From Salibaculum halophilum (GTDB lineage Bacteria; Pseudomonadota; Alphaproteobacteria; Rhodobacterales; Rhodobacteraceae): 64,000 nt of DNA. The notes below the pieces were generated by a model. The model had not been told where the DNA came from, did no database searches, and saw only the letters and a program-made list of their open reading frames with translations. This document shows, piece by piece, positions 35,163-43,234 of this stretch. A program made the translations under genes and the position numbers. The stretch covers positions 186,001 through 250,000 of the forward strand of contig NZ_MSIT01000002.1 in the NCBI RefSeq assembly GCF_002094885.1. Reading direction: 5' to 3'. Numbering within the stretch: the first letter of the stretch is position 1; every line of letters begins with the position of its first letter.

Positions 35163-36272
35163 ATGGCCGACCCGTTCGAAATCTTCCTGCAAGCGCCGCC
35201 GGGGCTGGAGGCGACCCTCGCTGACGAGGCGCGCGCGGCGGGCTTTCCCCTGCCCGAGGCCCGGCCCGGCGGCGTGGCCTTCATGGGAACCTGGCCGGAT
35301 GTCTGGCGCGCCAACCTCGAATTGCGCGGGGCCGGGCGCGTGCTGGCGCGGATCGGCCGCTTTCGCGCCTTCCACCTGGCGCAGCTGGACAAGCGGGCGC
35401 GCAAGTTTCCCTGGGCCGAGGTGCTGCGCCCGGACGTGCCCCTGCGGGTCGAGGTCACGACGCGCAAGTCCAAGATCTATCACGCCAAGGCCGCCCAACA
35501 GCGGATCGAGCGGGCCATCTCGGAAACGCTGGGTGCGCCGCTCGACGACGCGGCGGCGCTGACGCTCAAGGCCCGGATCGAGGACAACCTCGTGACCCTC
35601 TCGGTCGATACCTCGGGCGCGCCGCTGCACAAGCGCGGCCACAAGGCGGCCGTGGGCAAGGCCCCGATGCGCGAGACCATGGCGGCGCTTTTCCTGCGCC
35701 AGATGGGCTATACCGGGGCCGAGCCGGTGCTCGACCCGATGTGCGGCTCGGGCACCTTCGTGATCGAGGCGGCCGAGATCGCGGCGGGCCTTGCCCCGGG
35801 GCGGTCGCGCGGCTTTGCCTTCGAGGACTTGGCCACGTTCGACCCCCCCGCCTGGGCGGCGATGACGGCAGCCCGCGCGCCGGGGCAGACCGACCTGCGC
35901 TTTCACGGCGCCGACCGCGACGCCGGCGCCGTGCGGATGAGCACCGACAACGCCGCGCGCGCCGGGGTCGGCGACCTGACGCGGTTCGACACGGCCCCGG
36001 TCAGCGCCCTGACCCGCCCCGAGGGCCCGCCCGGCATCGTCATCGTCAACCCGCCCTACGGCGCGCGCATCGGCAACGCCAAGCCGCTTTATGCGCTTTA
36101 CGGCAGCCTCGGGGCGGTGCTGCGCGACCGCTTCCAGGGCTGGCGCGTCGGGATCATCACCGCGCAGGCGAAACTGGCCCATGCCACGGGCCTGCCCCTT
36201 TTGCCGCCCGGCCCGCCGGTGGCCCACGGCGGGTTGACGGTCAAGCTCTACCGCACCGACCCGCTGCCCTGA
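35163..36272 (+). CDS. THUMP-domain RNA guanine-N2 methyltransferase (RlmL-like)
   Basis: An S-adenosylmethionine-dependent methyltransferase of 369 residues acting on RNA, most likely 23S rRNA. Residues 1-60 are a ferredoxin-like part, and the THUMP domain follows (VEVTTRKSKIYHAKA near 98-112). The catalytic domain has DPMCGSGTFVIEAAEIA near 193-209 and the IVNPPYGARIGN motif (NPPY) near 295. It corresponds to the N-terminal half of RlmL, without the RlmK half. The start is the ATG at MADPFEIFL; the in-frame upstream part is not conserved in character. Confidence 0.9.
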   Translation: MADPFEIFLQAPPGLEATLADEARAAGFPLPEARPGGVAFMGTWPDVWRANLELRGAGRVLARIGRFRAFHLAQLDKRARKFPWAEVLRPDVPLRVEVTTRKSKIYHAKAAQQRIERAISETLGAPLDDAAALTLKARIEDNLVTLSVDTSGAPLHKRGHKAAVGKAPMRETMAALFLRQMGYTGAEPVLDPMCGSGTFVIEAAEIAAGLAPGRSRGFAFEDLATFDPPAWAAMTAARAPGQTDLRFHGADRDAGAVRMSTDNAARAGVGDLTRFDTAPVSALTRPEGPPGIVIVNPPYGARIGNAKPLYALYGSLGAVLRDRFQGWRVGIITAQAKLAHATGLPLLPPGPPVAHGGLTVKLYRTDPLP

Positions 36273-36294
36273 GCGGGCGAAAAATCGCGATCCC

Positions 36295-36308
36295 TTGATG
36301 CAGATCAA
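36295..36308 (+). promoter_or_regulatory. FNR/FnrL-type box
   Basis: TTGATGCAGATCAA matches the FNR consensus TTGAT-N4-ATCAA at every defined position. It lies 23 bases after the methyltransferase stop. With FNR bound at -41.5, transcription would begin near 36343, just at the start of the stem-loop of the candidate small RNA; TTAGCT at 36330-36335 is a possible -10 element. Confidence 0.75.
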
Positions 36309-36341
36309 GACATGGTGCGCCACGGGCCGTTAGCTTCATCC

Positions 36342-36413
36342 CCGGTGGCGACGGGTTCGTCACCACCTCCCTGTAGGACTTTGGCCCCGACGCGCTGCGC
36401 CGGGGTCTTTTTT
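36342..36413 (+). ncRNA. Candidate FnrL-controlled small RNA (copy B)
   Basis: About 72 nt. A first stem-loop (GGTGGCGAC 36344-36352 with GTCACCACC 36359-36367, one mismatch) is followed by the linker CTCCCTGTAGGACT (36367-36380) and a terminator ending in six T. A perfect FNR-type box is centred about 41 bases before its predicted 5' end. There is no ORF with a ribosome site inside. Architecture and linker match the element after the response-regulator gene. All evidence is from sequence; expression is a prediction. Confidence 0.6.
36383..36413 (+). terminator. Rho-independent terminator
   Basis: The stem CCCCGACGCG with CGCCGGGG (one bulged base, three-base loop region CTG) is followed by TCTTTTTT. 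It would end both the methyltransferase transcript and the candidate small RNA. Confidence 0.88.
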
Positions 36414-36498
36414 CGTCGTGGGCCGCGCGGGGATGGTGGGCCGCGGTGCGATCGGCTATGCCTGCCGCCACATCCGCACCCCCGCCCAGGAGACTGCC

Positions 36499-37287
36499 AT
36501 GCCCTTCACCCTCGCCACGTGGAACATCAACTCGGTCCGCCTGCGCGAGGGGCTGGTCGTCCGACTGATGCAGGAGGAAACGCCCGACATTCTCTGCCTG
36601 CAGGAATGCAAGTCGCCGGTCGACAAGATCCCCATGGAGCAGTTCCGCGCGCTGGGCTACACCCACATGGTCGCTCGCGGGCAGAAGGGCTACAACGGCG
36701 TGGCGATCCTGTCCAAGCTGCCGATCCGAGAGGTCGGCAGCCAGAATTTTGCGGGGCTGGATCACGCCCGCCACATCGCCGGGCAACTGGACAACGGGGT
36801 GACGATCCACAACTTCTACGTGCCCGCGGGCGGCGACAAACCCGACCGCACGGTCAACGAGAAATTCGGCCAGAAGCTCGACTACCTCAGCGAGATGCGC
36901 GACTGGTTCCACGGTGACAGGCCCGCGAAATCCATCCTGGTGGGCGATCTCAACATTGCCCCGCGCGAAGATGACGTCTGGGACCACAAGAAGATGCTGC
37001 GCGTCGTCAGCCACACGCCCGAGGAGGTCGCCCACCTGGGCGACGCGCAAGAGGCCGGGGGCTGGGTCGACGTGACCCGGGCCGACATCCCCGACGGGCG
37101 GCTTTACAGCTGGTGGTCCTACCGCTCGCCCGACTGGGACGCCGCCGACAAGGGCCGCCGGCTGGATCACGTCTGGGCCACGCCGGACATTTCCAGCGCC
37201 GCCCATGCCAGCCGCATCCGCCGCGACGTGCGCGGCTGGGACAAGCCCAGCGACCACGCGCCGGTGTTCGCGACGTTCGACCTTTAG
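36499..37287 (+). CDS. xthA: Exodeoxyribonuclease III family endonuclease
   Basis: An AP endonuclease/3'-exonuclease of base-excision repair. The 262-residue protein has ATWNINSVRLR (N-terminal), LQECK with the metal-binding glutamate, YNGVAIL, VGDLNIAP, RLDHVWAT and the terminal SDHAPV catalytic motif. AGGAG lies 7 bases before the ATG at MPFTLATWN; the longer in-frame version would run through the terminator and is rejected. It is separated from upstream genes by that terminator. Confidence 0.95.
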   Translation: MPFTLATWNINSVRLREGLVVRLMQEETPDILCLQECKSPVDKIPMEQFRALGYTHMVARGQKGYNGVAILSKLPIREVGSQNFAGLDHARHIAGQLDNGVTIHNFYVPAGGDKPDRTVNEKFGQKLDYLSEMRDWFHGDRPAKSILVGDLNIAPREDDVWDHKKMLRVVSHTPEEVAHLGDAQEAGGWVDVTRADIPDGRLYSWWSYRSPDWDAADKGRRLDHVWATPDISSAAHASRIRRDVRGWDKPSDHAPVFATFDL

Positions 37288-37389
37288 GCCTGCAGCGGCT
37301 GCGCGCTATCGGCGGCACACCCCCCTTTCGCTTGCGTCCAAATCGCCCCATATAGGCGACAACACTCCAGAAAAAGGCGGAGAGACAGG

Positions 37390-38307
37390 ATGCTCGAACT
37401 CGGACAAGGCAATGCCGCCCCCGCGGCCGATCTGATCAAGGACGGCGGCGACGCCACCTTCATGGCCGACGTGGTCGAGGCCAGCCAGGAGGTGCCGGTC
37501 ATCGTCGATTTCTGGGCGCCGTGGTGCGGGCCCTGCAAACAGCTGACGCCGGCGCTGGAAAAGGCGGTCACGGCAGCCAGCGGCAAGGTGAAGCTGGTCA
37601 AGGTCAACGTGGACGAGAACCAGCAGATTGCCGGCCAGCTGCGGGTGCAATCGTTGCCCACGGTCTATGCCTTCCACAAGGGCCAGCCGGTCGATGGTTT
37701 CCAGGGGGCGTTGGCGCAAAGCCAGATCGACGAGTTCGTCCAGAAGCTGGCCGCCACGGCCGGTGACGCGGGCGAGGCCGACGGCATGACCCAGGCGCTG
37801 GAGGCGGCCGAGCAGATGCTGACCGACGGCGCGGCCTCGGATGCCGCCCAGACCTTTGCCGCCATCGCCCAAGAAGACCCGAAGAGCGCCGCGGCCTTCG
37901 GCGGTATGGCGCGCGCCTACCTCGCACTCGACCAGCCCGACCAGGCCGAGGCCGTCATCAACGGCGTGCCCGCCGAGATCGCCGAGGCGCCCGAGATCGA
38001 GGCCGCCCGCGCCGCCATCGACCTGGCCCGCCAGGCCGAGCAGGCCGGCCCCGTCGACGAGTTGCGCGCCCGGCTGGAGTCCGACCCGGACGACCACCAG
38101 GCACGGCTGGACCTGGCCACGGCGCTGCATGCCTCGGGCGACGCGGCCGGCGCGGTCGACGAATTGCTGGAGCTGTTCCGGCGCGCGCCCGACTGGAACG
38201 ACGGCGCGGCCAAGGCCCAATTGCTGACAATCTTCGACGCGCTCAAGCCGAACGACCCGGTTGTGTTGAACGGGCGCCGCCGGTTGTCTTCGATGATATT
38301 TGCCTGA
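37390..38307 (+). CDS. Thioredoxin-TPR protein, CnoX/YbbN-like
   Basis: A 305-residue fusion of a thioredoxin domain (residues about 20-125; active site WCGPC with Cys46 and Cys49, cis-Pro in SLPTVYAFHKG) and a C-terminal TPR-type helical domain (from about 135). This is the architecture of CnoX, a chaperedoxin that protects proteins during oxidative stress with GroEL and DnaK. Keeping both active-site cysteines, as in alphaproteobacterial members, suggests redox activity too. It is followed 40 bases later by the Lon-N protein gene, probably the same unit. Confidence 0.92.
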   Translation: MLELGQGNAAPAADLIKDGGDATFMADVVEASQEVPVIVDFWAPWCGPCKQLTPALEKAVTAASGKVKLVKVNVDENQQIAGQLRVQSLPTVYAFHKGQPVDGFQGALAQSQIDEFVQKLAATAGDAGEADGMTQALEAAEQMLTDGAASDAAQTFAAIAQEDPKSAAAFGGMARAYLALDQPDQAEAVINGVPAEIAEAPEIEAARAAIDLARQAEQAGPVDELRARLESDPDDHQARLDLATALHASGDAAGAVDELLELFRRAPDWNDGAAKAQLLTIFDALKPNDPVVLNGRRRLSSMIFA

Positions 38308-38347
38308 CGGCGTTGCCTGAGGGGGCCTTCGGTCTAGCTCATTTGCC

Positions 38348-38992
38348 ATGGCGAACCTCCCCGATCTGCCCGCGACCATCCCGGTGTTTCCCCTGACGGG
38401 GGCACTGCTCTTGCCGAGGGCGCAACTGCCGCTTCACATCTTCGAGCCGCGCTACCTGGCCATGCTCGAAGACGCGCTCAAGACGCCGGAGCGGCTGATC
38501 GGCATGGTCCAGCCCTGTGGGGCCAGCCGTGACGAGCCGCGCCTGCACAGCATCGGCTGCGCCGGTCGCGTGACCGCGTTTTCGGAAACCGAGGATGGCC
38601 GCTACATGATTACCCTGTCAGGGCGGTCGCGTTTCCGGGTGCGCGACGAGGTGGAGGGTTTCACGCCCTATCGCCGCTGCGATGTGGACTGGGCCGGGTT
38701 CGAGCCCGACCGCGCCAAGGCCGCCGAAAGCGACGCGGGCTTCGACCGTGATGCCCTCTTCGGTCTGCTCAACCGGTATTTTACCGAAACCGGGTTGAGC
38801 ACCGATTGGGAGAGCCTCAAGGAGGCCGACCCCGAGCTTCTGATCAACTCCTTGTCCATGCTTTTGCCGCTGGACCCGGAAGACAAGCAAGCGCTTCTCG
38901 AAGCGCCCAGCCTCTCGACCCGGCGCGAAACGCTCGTCACCCTGATCGAATATGCCCTGCGCGGGGGTAGCAGCGACGAGATGATCCAGTGA
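38348..38992 (+). CDS. LON peptidase N-terminal domain protein
   Basis: A 214-residue protein consisting of only the substrate-recognition domain of Lon, without ATPase or protease parts. The typical opening [34 protein letters not shown] is present (about 11-44, quoted core [13 protein letters not shown]). Function is not established; a role as substrate adaptor is often suggested. It is coupled to the Trm112 gene by a GTGA overlap. Confidence 0.9.
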   Translation: MANLPDLPATIPVFPLTGALLLPRAQLPLHIFEPRYLAMLEDALKTPERLIGMVQPCGASRDEPRLHSIGCAGRVTAFSETEDGRYMITLSGRSRFRVRDEVEGFTPYRRCDVDWAGFEPDRAKAAESDAGFDRDALFGLLNRYFTETGLSTDWESLKEADPELLINSLSMLLPLDPEDKQALLEAPSLSTRRETLVTLIEYALRGGSSDEMIQ

Positions 38993-39177
38993 CCGACGCG
39001 GACGCGCCCGGGTTCGACCGCAAGATGCTCGAGGCGCTGGTCTGCCCGCAGACACACGCGGTGCTGAGCTATGACGCCCAGCGGCAGGAACTGGTCAGCA
39101 AGGCCGCGCACCTGGCCTATCCGATCCGCGACGGCATCCCGGTGCTACTGATCGACGAGGCCCGGCAACTGGATTAA
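38989..39177 (+). CDS. Trm112 family small protein
   Basis: A 62-residue Trm112/YcaR-type protein. [16 protein letters not shown] and [19 protein letters not shown] are the family hallmarks. In eukaryotes and some bacteria such proteins activate methyltransferases; the partner here is unknown. It starts with GTG inside the Lon-N stop codon, so is translated by coupling. Confidence 0.9.
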   Translation: MTDADAPGFDRKMLEALVCPQTHAVLSYDAQRQELVSKAAHLAYPIRDGIPVLLIDEARQLD

Positions 39178-39222
39178 GACGGTGGTAACCTCTTGCGGCA
39201 AGGCGAGCGGCAGGAGGCTGTC

Positions 39223-39300
39223 ATGGTTCCAAACCTCTACCCGGCAGATGAACTTGCCCTGATCCGCGACCGGATCTCGCATCACCCCCGCATGGACCGC
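39223..39300 (+). pseudogene. Possible truncated small gene with a strong ribosome site
   Basis: AGGAGG stands five bases before an ATG, and the first 22 residues (MVPNLYPADELALIRDRIS...) look like a real protein start, recalling a small Rhodobacteraceae hypothetical family that opens with YPADEL. The frame then runs antisense into the 3' end of the ubiquinone hydroxylase gene and loses protein-like character, so the original 3' part seems to have been lost. Family resemblance is from memory. Confidence 0.35.
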
Positions 39301-40499
39301 GGCAGATCGCCGGTCAGGCCTGCAGCTTCGCGGATGATGCCGCGGCGCAGGCCGGGAATCGCGTTGACCGCGCCCATGCCGATGTCGCGGACGCCGCGCA
39401 GCAGACTGTTGTCGTTCGAGAACAGCCTGTTGAAGGTGTCGGTCGCCAGCGCCAGCGTGGCGGTGTCGAAGCGCCGCCATTGCTGGTAGCGTGCCAGCAC
39501 CTGTGGGCTGGCGATGTCCTCGCCACGCGCGCGTGCATCGGTCAGAACCTCGGCCAGGGCGGCGATGTCGCGCAGACCGGCATTCAGACCCTGGCCCGCG
39601 ATCGGGTGCACGCCGTGGGCGGCGTCGCCCACCAAGGCCAGCCGGTCGCCCACGAAGGCGTTCGCGAGCGTGAGCCTGAGCGGGTAGGAAAACCGTTTCC
39701 CGGCCAGCGCGATCTCGCCCAAGAAAGACCCGAAGGCGGGACGCAGCGCCCCGAGAAACCCTTCGGCCTCCAGTGCCATGATCCGCTCGGCGCGCGCGGT
39801 CTCTTCCGACCAGACGACCGACGCCCGGTTGCCCGGCAGCGGCAGGATCGCCAGCGGCCCGTTGGGCATGAAGAACTGGTGGGCGATGCCGCCGTGCGGT
39901 TTGTCGTGCGCCACGGCGCAGACGATGGCCGTCTGGCCGTAGTCCCACCCGGTGCGGCGAATGCCGGCCCGGCGCGCGGTGCCGCTGGCCCGCCCGTCGC
40001 AGCCGACAAGCACACGGCCCGTGACCGTGCGCCCCGACGTCAGCGTGACCGCGGCCTGATCTGGCGCTGTTTGCTGGGCGACCACGGTGTCGGCGTCGAT
40101 TTGCGTGATGCGCGGTTCGCCTTCCATGGCCTCGAGCAGCGCCAGCCGCAAATGGCGATCCTCGACCAGGTGGCCCATGGGGCCTTCCTCGATCTCGGCA
40201 TGGTCGAAATGCAGCATCCAGGGGGCCGGTCCTTCGCCGGCGCGTCCGTCAGTGACCTTGATCTCCAGCATGGGCTGGCTGTTTGGCGCGACCCGGTCCC
40301 ATATTCCGATGTGATCCAGCAGGCGGGTCGAGCCGAGCGCGAGGGCATAGCCGCGCCCGTCGAAATCGGGCAGTTCCCGGGTCGCTGCCGGCAGAGTGTC
40401 GATCACGGTCACGGTCATTCCCGCGCGGGCCAGGGCAAGGGCGAGGGCAGGGCCGTTCAACCCGCCGCCGACGATCAGGATATCCGAGTCCGGTGCCAT
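39282..40499 (-). CDS. UbiH/UbiF family FAD-dependent hydroxylase
   Basis: A flavin monooxygenase of the UbiH/Coq6 family, hydroxylating the ring of a ubiquinone precursor at the membrane. It has ILIVGGGLNGPALALALARAG (FAD site, abbreviated GGGLNG 11-16), a DG motif in LVGCDGRASGTARRAG, and GDAAHGVHPIAGQGLNAGLRD near the C-terminus (hallmark GDAAHGVHPIAGQG). Which ring position is modified cannot be told. The start at MAPDSDIL was chosen on family grounds; a 12-codon longer version has no better ribosome site. It is divergent from the amidase gene. Confidence 0.9.
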   Translation of the reverse strand: MAPDSDILIVGGGLNGPALALALARAGMTVTVIDTLPAATRELPDFDGRGYALALGSTRLLDHIGIWDRVAPNSQPMLEIKVTDGRAGEGPAPWMLHFDHAEIEEGPMGHLVEDRHLRLALLEAMEGEPRITQIDADTVVAQQTAPDQAAVTLTSGRTVTGRVLVGCDGRASGTARRAGIRRTGWDYGQTAIVCAVAHDKPHGGIAHQFFMPNGPLAILPLPGNRASVVWSEETARAERIMALEAEGFLGALRPAFGSFLGEIALAGKRFSYPLRLTLANAFVGDRLALVGDAAHGVHPIAGQGLNAGLRDIAALAEVLTDARARGEDIASPQVLARYQQWRRFDTATLALATDTFNRLFSNDNSLLRGVRDIGMGAVNAIPGLRRGIIREAAGLTGDLPRSMRG

Positions 40500-40500
40500 G

Positions 40501-40517
40501 GGGCGCAATATGCGCCC
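40501..40517. promoter_or_regulatory. Palindrome in the ubiH-amidase divergent region
   Basis: GGGCGCA and TGCGCCC flank a three-base centre (ATA), giving a near-perfect 17-base palindrome immediately before the hydroxylase start and about 70 bases before the amidase start. It could be an operator or an mRNA hairpin masking the start. Confidence 0.4.
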
Positions 40518-40587
40518 TGTGCCGGGATTGTCCATGCGCCGCTTGGCCGCTACGGTTCCTCAGGATCAGGGCCGGTCACGAGGCAAC

Positions 40588-41916
40588 ATGCAGGATATGC
40601 GCGACAAGAGCGCCTCCGACCTCGGTCGGGAGATCGCGGCGGGCAACGTCGACCCACGCGATTTGACCGAGGCGTTTCTTGCGGCGATCGAGGCCAACCC
40701 CCGCCGTGACCGGATCTTTGCCCGAACGACGTCCGACCGAGCCTGCGCCGAGGCCCGCGCCGCCAGCGACCGCGCCCGGCTGGGCCAGCGCCGGTCCGCT
40801 CTGGATGGTGTCCCCATCGGCTGGAAGGACAATATCGACAGTGCCGGGGTAGCTACCGAGGCGGGAAGCGCGCTGCTGGCTGGGCGGGTGCCTGCGCGCG
40901 ACGCGGTCGTGCTGCGAAATGCCACGGCACTGGGGCTGGTCTGCCTGGGCAAGACACACATGACCGAACTGGCCTTTTCCGGGCTGGGGGTGAACCCCAT
41001 GACCGCCACGCCGCCCAACGTTCACGACCCGGAGGCGGCGCCGGGCGGGTCTTCCTCGGGGACGGCGAGCGCGATCGCCCACGGCCTGGCCGCCGCAGGG
41101 GTGGGGTCGGATACCGGCGGGTCGGTGCGCCTGCCTGCCGCCTGGAACGATCTTGTCGGGTTCAAGCCCACCCACACCGCGCTGTCGCTTGACGGTGTCG
41201 TGCCGCTGGCCGCGCGGTTCGACACCGTCGGCCCGCTGGCGCGCACGGTCGAGGATGCCGCTGCCCTTTATGCGGCCATGCAGGGGCGGGCCGGGCCGGA
41301 CCTGCGCGGGGCCACGCTTGCCGGCACGCGGCTGCTGGTGCTGGAAACCGTGGCCTGCGAGGGGCTGCGCGACGGCACCGACCAGGCGTTCGAACAATCT
41401 GTGACCCGGCTCGAGGCCGCTGGCGCGCGGGTCTCGCGCGGGGCGATCCCCGCCGTGGCCGAGGCGCTGGACCTGGCCGGCATCCTCTACACCTCCGAGT
41501 GCTACGGCACCTGGGGGCAAGCCATCGAAGCCGCCCCGGAAAGCATGTATGCCCCGGTGCGGGACCGGTTTCGCGCCGGTCGCGCCCACGGTGCCGCCGA
41601 CTACGTTGCCGCCTGGCAGCGGCTTGATGTCCTGCGCACACAGTTCGCCACTGCGACCGCCGGGTATGACGCGGTGATCTTCCCCTCGGCCGCCCTCGCG
41701 CCGCCGCGCACGGTGGACCTGCTGGCCGACAGTGCCCTGTTCGCATCGGAAAACCTGCTGACCCTGCGCAATACCCGCATCGGCAACATGATGGGCCTGT
41801 GTTCCATCACGCTGCCCACCGGCGCGGCGTCGCGCGGGGTCATGTTCAACGCCGGGCCGGGGCAGGACCTGCGCCTGTTGCGGCTGGCCGCCGCGGCCGA
41901 GGCGGCGCTGACCTGA
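40588..41916 (+). CDS. Amidase signature family protein
   Basis: A hydrolase of 442 residues with the Ser-cisSer-Lys triad: Lys80 in IGWKDNID, the cis-serine in PGGSSSGTASA (about 155) and the nucleophile in GSDTGGSVRLPAA (about Ser179). VGFKPTHTALSLDGVVPLA follows as expected for the signature (core GFKPTHTALS). The substrate is unknown; the family includes GatA, but no GatB/GatC genes are adjacent, so a tRNA amidotransferase role is unlikely. It precedes the aminotransferase and ftsK on the same strand. Confidence 0.92.
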   Translation: MQDMRDKSASDLGREIAAGNVDPRDLTEAFLAAIEANPRRDRIFARTTSDRACAEARAASDRARLGQRRSALDGVPIGWKDNIDSAGVATEAGSALLAGRVPARDAVVLRNATALGLVCLGKTHMTELAFSGLGVNPMTATPPNVHDPEAAPGGSSSGTASAIAHGLAAAGVGSDTGGSVRLPAAWNDLVGFKPTHTALSLDGVVPLAARFDTVGPLARTVEDAAALYAAMQGRAGPDLRGATLAGTRLLVLETVACEGLRDGTDQAFEQSVTRLEAAGARVSRGAIPAVAEALDLAGILYTSECYGTWGQAIEAAPESMYAPVRDRFRAGRAHGAADYVAAWQRLDVLRTQFATATAGYDAVIFPSAALAPPRTVDLLADSALFASENLLTLRNTRIGNMMGLCSITLPTGAASRGVMFNAGPGQDLRLLRLAAAAEAALT

Positions 41917-42041
41917 CCCAAAAGCAACAGCCCCGCGCGCCAACCCCCGAAATTTCCGCCGATTTTCTGGACAAGCGGTACGAGGGGCGTCTATCCTGCC
42001 CTTAAAATGGCCCGCCAACGAGGCCATACTTTGAGGCAGAC

Positions 42042-43226
42042 ATGGACTATCCCGAGCGGTTCTCGAACCTACCGGCCTATGCGTTTCCGCGCCTGCGCAG
42101 CCTGCTCAACCCCGTTGAGCCGGGGGACGAACCGCTTACCATGACCATCGGCGAGCCGCAGCATCCCTTCCCCGCCTGGGTGGGCGAGGTCCTGTCGGAT
42201 GCCCTGTCGGGCCTTGGCAAGTATCCGCCCAACGACGGCGCACCGGAACTGCTGGCGGCGATCACCGGCTGGCTGCAACGGCGCTATTCGGTGACGATCA
42301 CTCCGGATCGCGTCATGGCGCTGAACGGCACGCGCGAGGGTCTTTACAACGCCGCCATGGCGCTGTGCCCGGAAACAAAGACCGGCCAGCGCCCTGTCGT
42401 CCTGTCCCCCAATCCCTTCTACCAGGTCTATGCCGTGGCCGCACTTTCGGTGGGGGCCGAGCCTGTCTTCGTGCCCGCGACCGCCGACAGCGGCCATCTG
42501 CCGGATTTCGCCGGCCTCGACCCCGAAACGCTCGACCGCACGGCCATCGCCTATATCTGCAGCCCGGCCAACCCGCAGGGCGCGGTTGCAAGCCGTGAAT
42601 ACTGGGCCGAGCTTCTGGCCCTGGCCGAGAAACACGATTTCCGCGTCTTCGCGGATGAATGCTATTCCGAGATCTACCGCGATGCGCCGCCGCCCGGCAT
42701 CCTCGAGGCGGTGGCCGAGACCGGCACCGACCCCGAGCGGGTGGTGGTCTTTCATTCGCTGTCCAAACGCTCGAACCTGCCCGGGCTGCGGTCGGGGTTT
42801 GTCGCCTCCGGCCCCGAGAACATCCGCCGCATCCGCCAGTTGCGCGCCTATGCCGGGGCGCCGCTGCCGCTGCCGCTGCAACGGGTGGCCGAACAGGTCT
42901 GGTCGGACGAGGCCCATGTCGCGGAGAACCGCGCGCTCTACCGCGAGAAATACGCACTGGCCGACGAGATCCTGGGCGATGTGCCAGGCTACACCGGCCC
43001 CGAGGCGGGGTTCTTCCTGTGGCTGCCCGTCGCCGACAGCGAGGCGGCGGCGCTCGAGCTGTGGTCCGAGACCGGGGTGCGCGTCCTGCCCGGCAAGTAT
43101 CTCAGCCGCCCCGGGCCCGCGGGCGACCCGGGCGATGGTTTCATCCGGGTCGCGATGGTTGCCCCGAAACACGATGTGCAGCGCGGCCTGACCCGCATCC
43201 GCGCCTGTCTTTACGATCGAGCATGA
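42042..43226 (+). CDS. Class I/II PLP aminotransferase
   Basis: A fold-type I aminotransferase of 394 residues with the Schiff-base Lys242 in [26 protein letters not shown], and [10 protein letters not shown] (the NPxG-like motif reads NPQG). It resembles succinyldiaminopimelate aminotransferases (DapC type), which would place it in lysine and peptidoglycan synthesis, but aspartate or other amino-acid substrates are possible. It ends eight bases before the ftsK start, suggesting one transcript. Confidence 0.9.
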   Translation: MDYPERFSNLPAYAFPRLRSLLNPVEPGDEPLTMTIGEPQHPFPAWVGEVLSDALSGLGKYPPNDGAPELLAAITGWLQRRYSVTITPDRVMALNGTREGLYNAAMALCPETKTGQRPVVLSPNPFYQVYAVAALSVGAEPVFVPATADSGHLPDFAGLDPETLDRTAIAYICSPANPQGAVASREYWAELLALAEKHDFRVFADECYSEIYRDAPPPGILEAVAETGTDPERVVVFHSLSKRSNLPGLRSGFVASGPENIRRIRQLRAYAGAPLPLPLQRVAEQVWSDEAHVAENRALYREKYALADEILGDVPGYTGPEAGFFLWLPVADSEAAALELWSETGVRVLPGKYLSRPGPAGDPGDGFIRVAMVAPKHDVQRGLTRIRACLYDRA

Positions 43227-43234
43227 GGAAGAAC

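Noticed and set aside
40588-41916. GatA subunit of the tRNA amidotransferase
   Set aside because: It has the amidase signature, but gatB and gatC are not adjacent and the context is an aminotransferase and ftsK.
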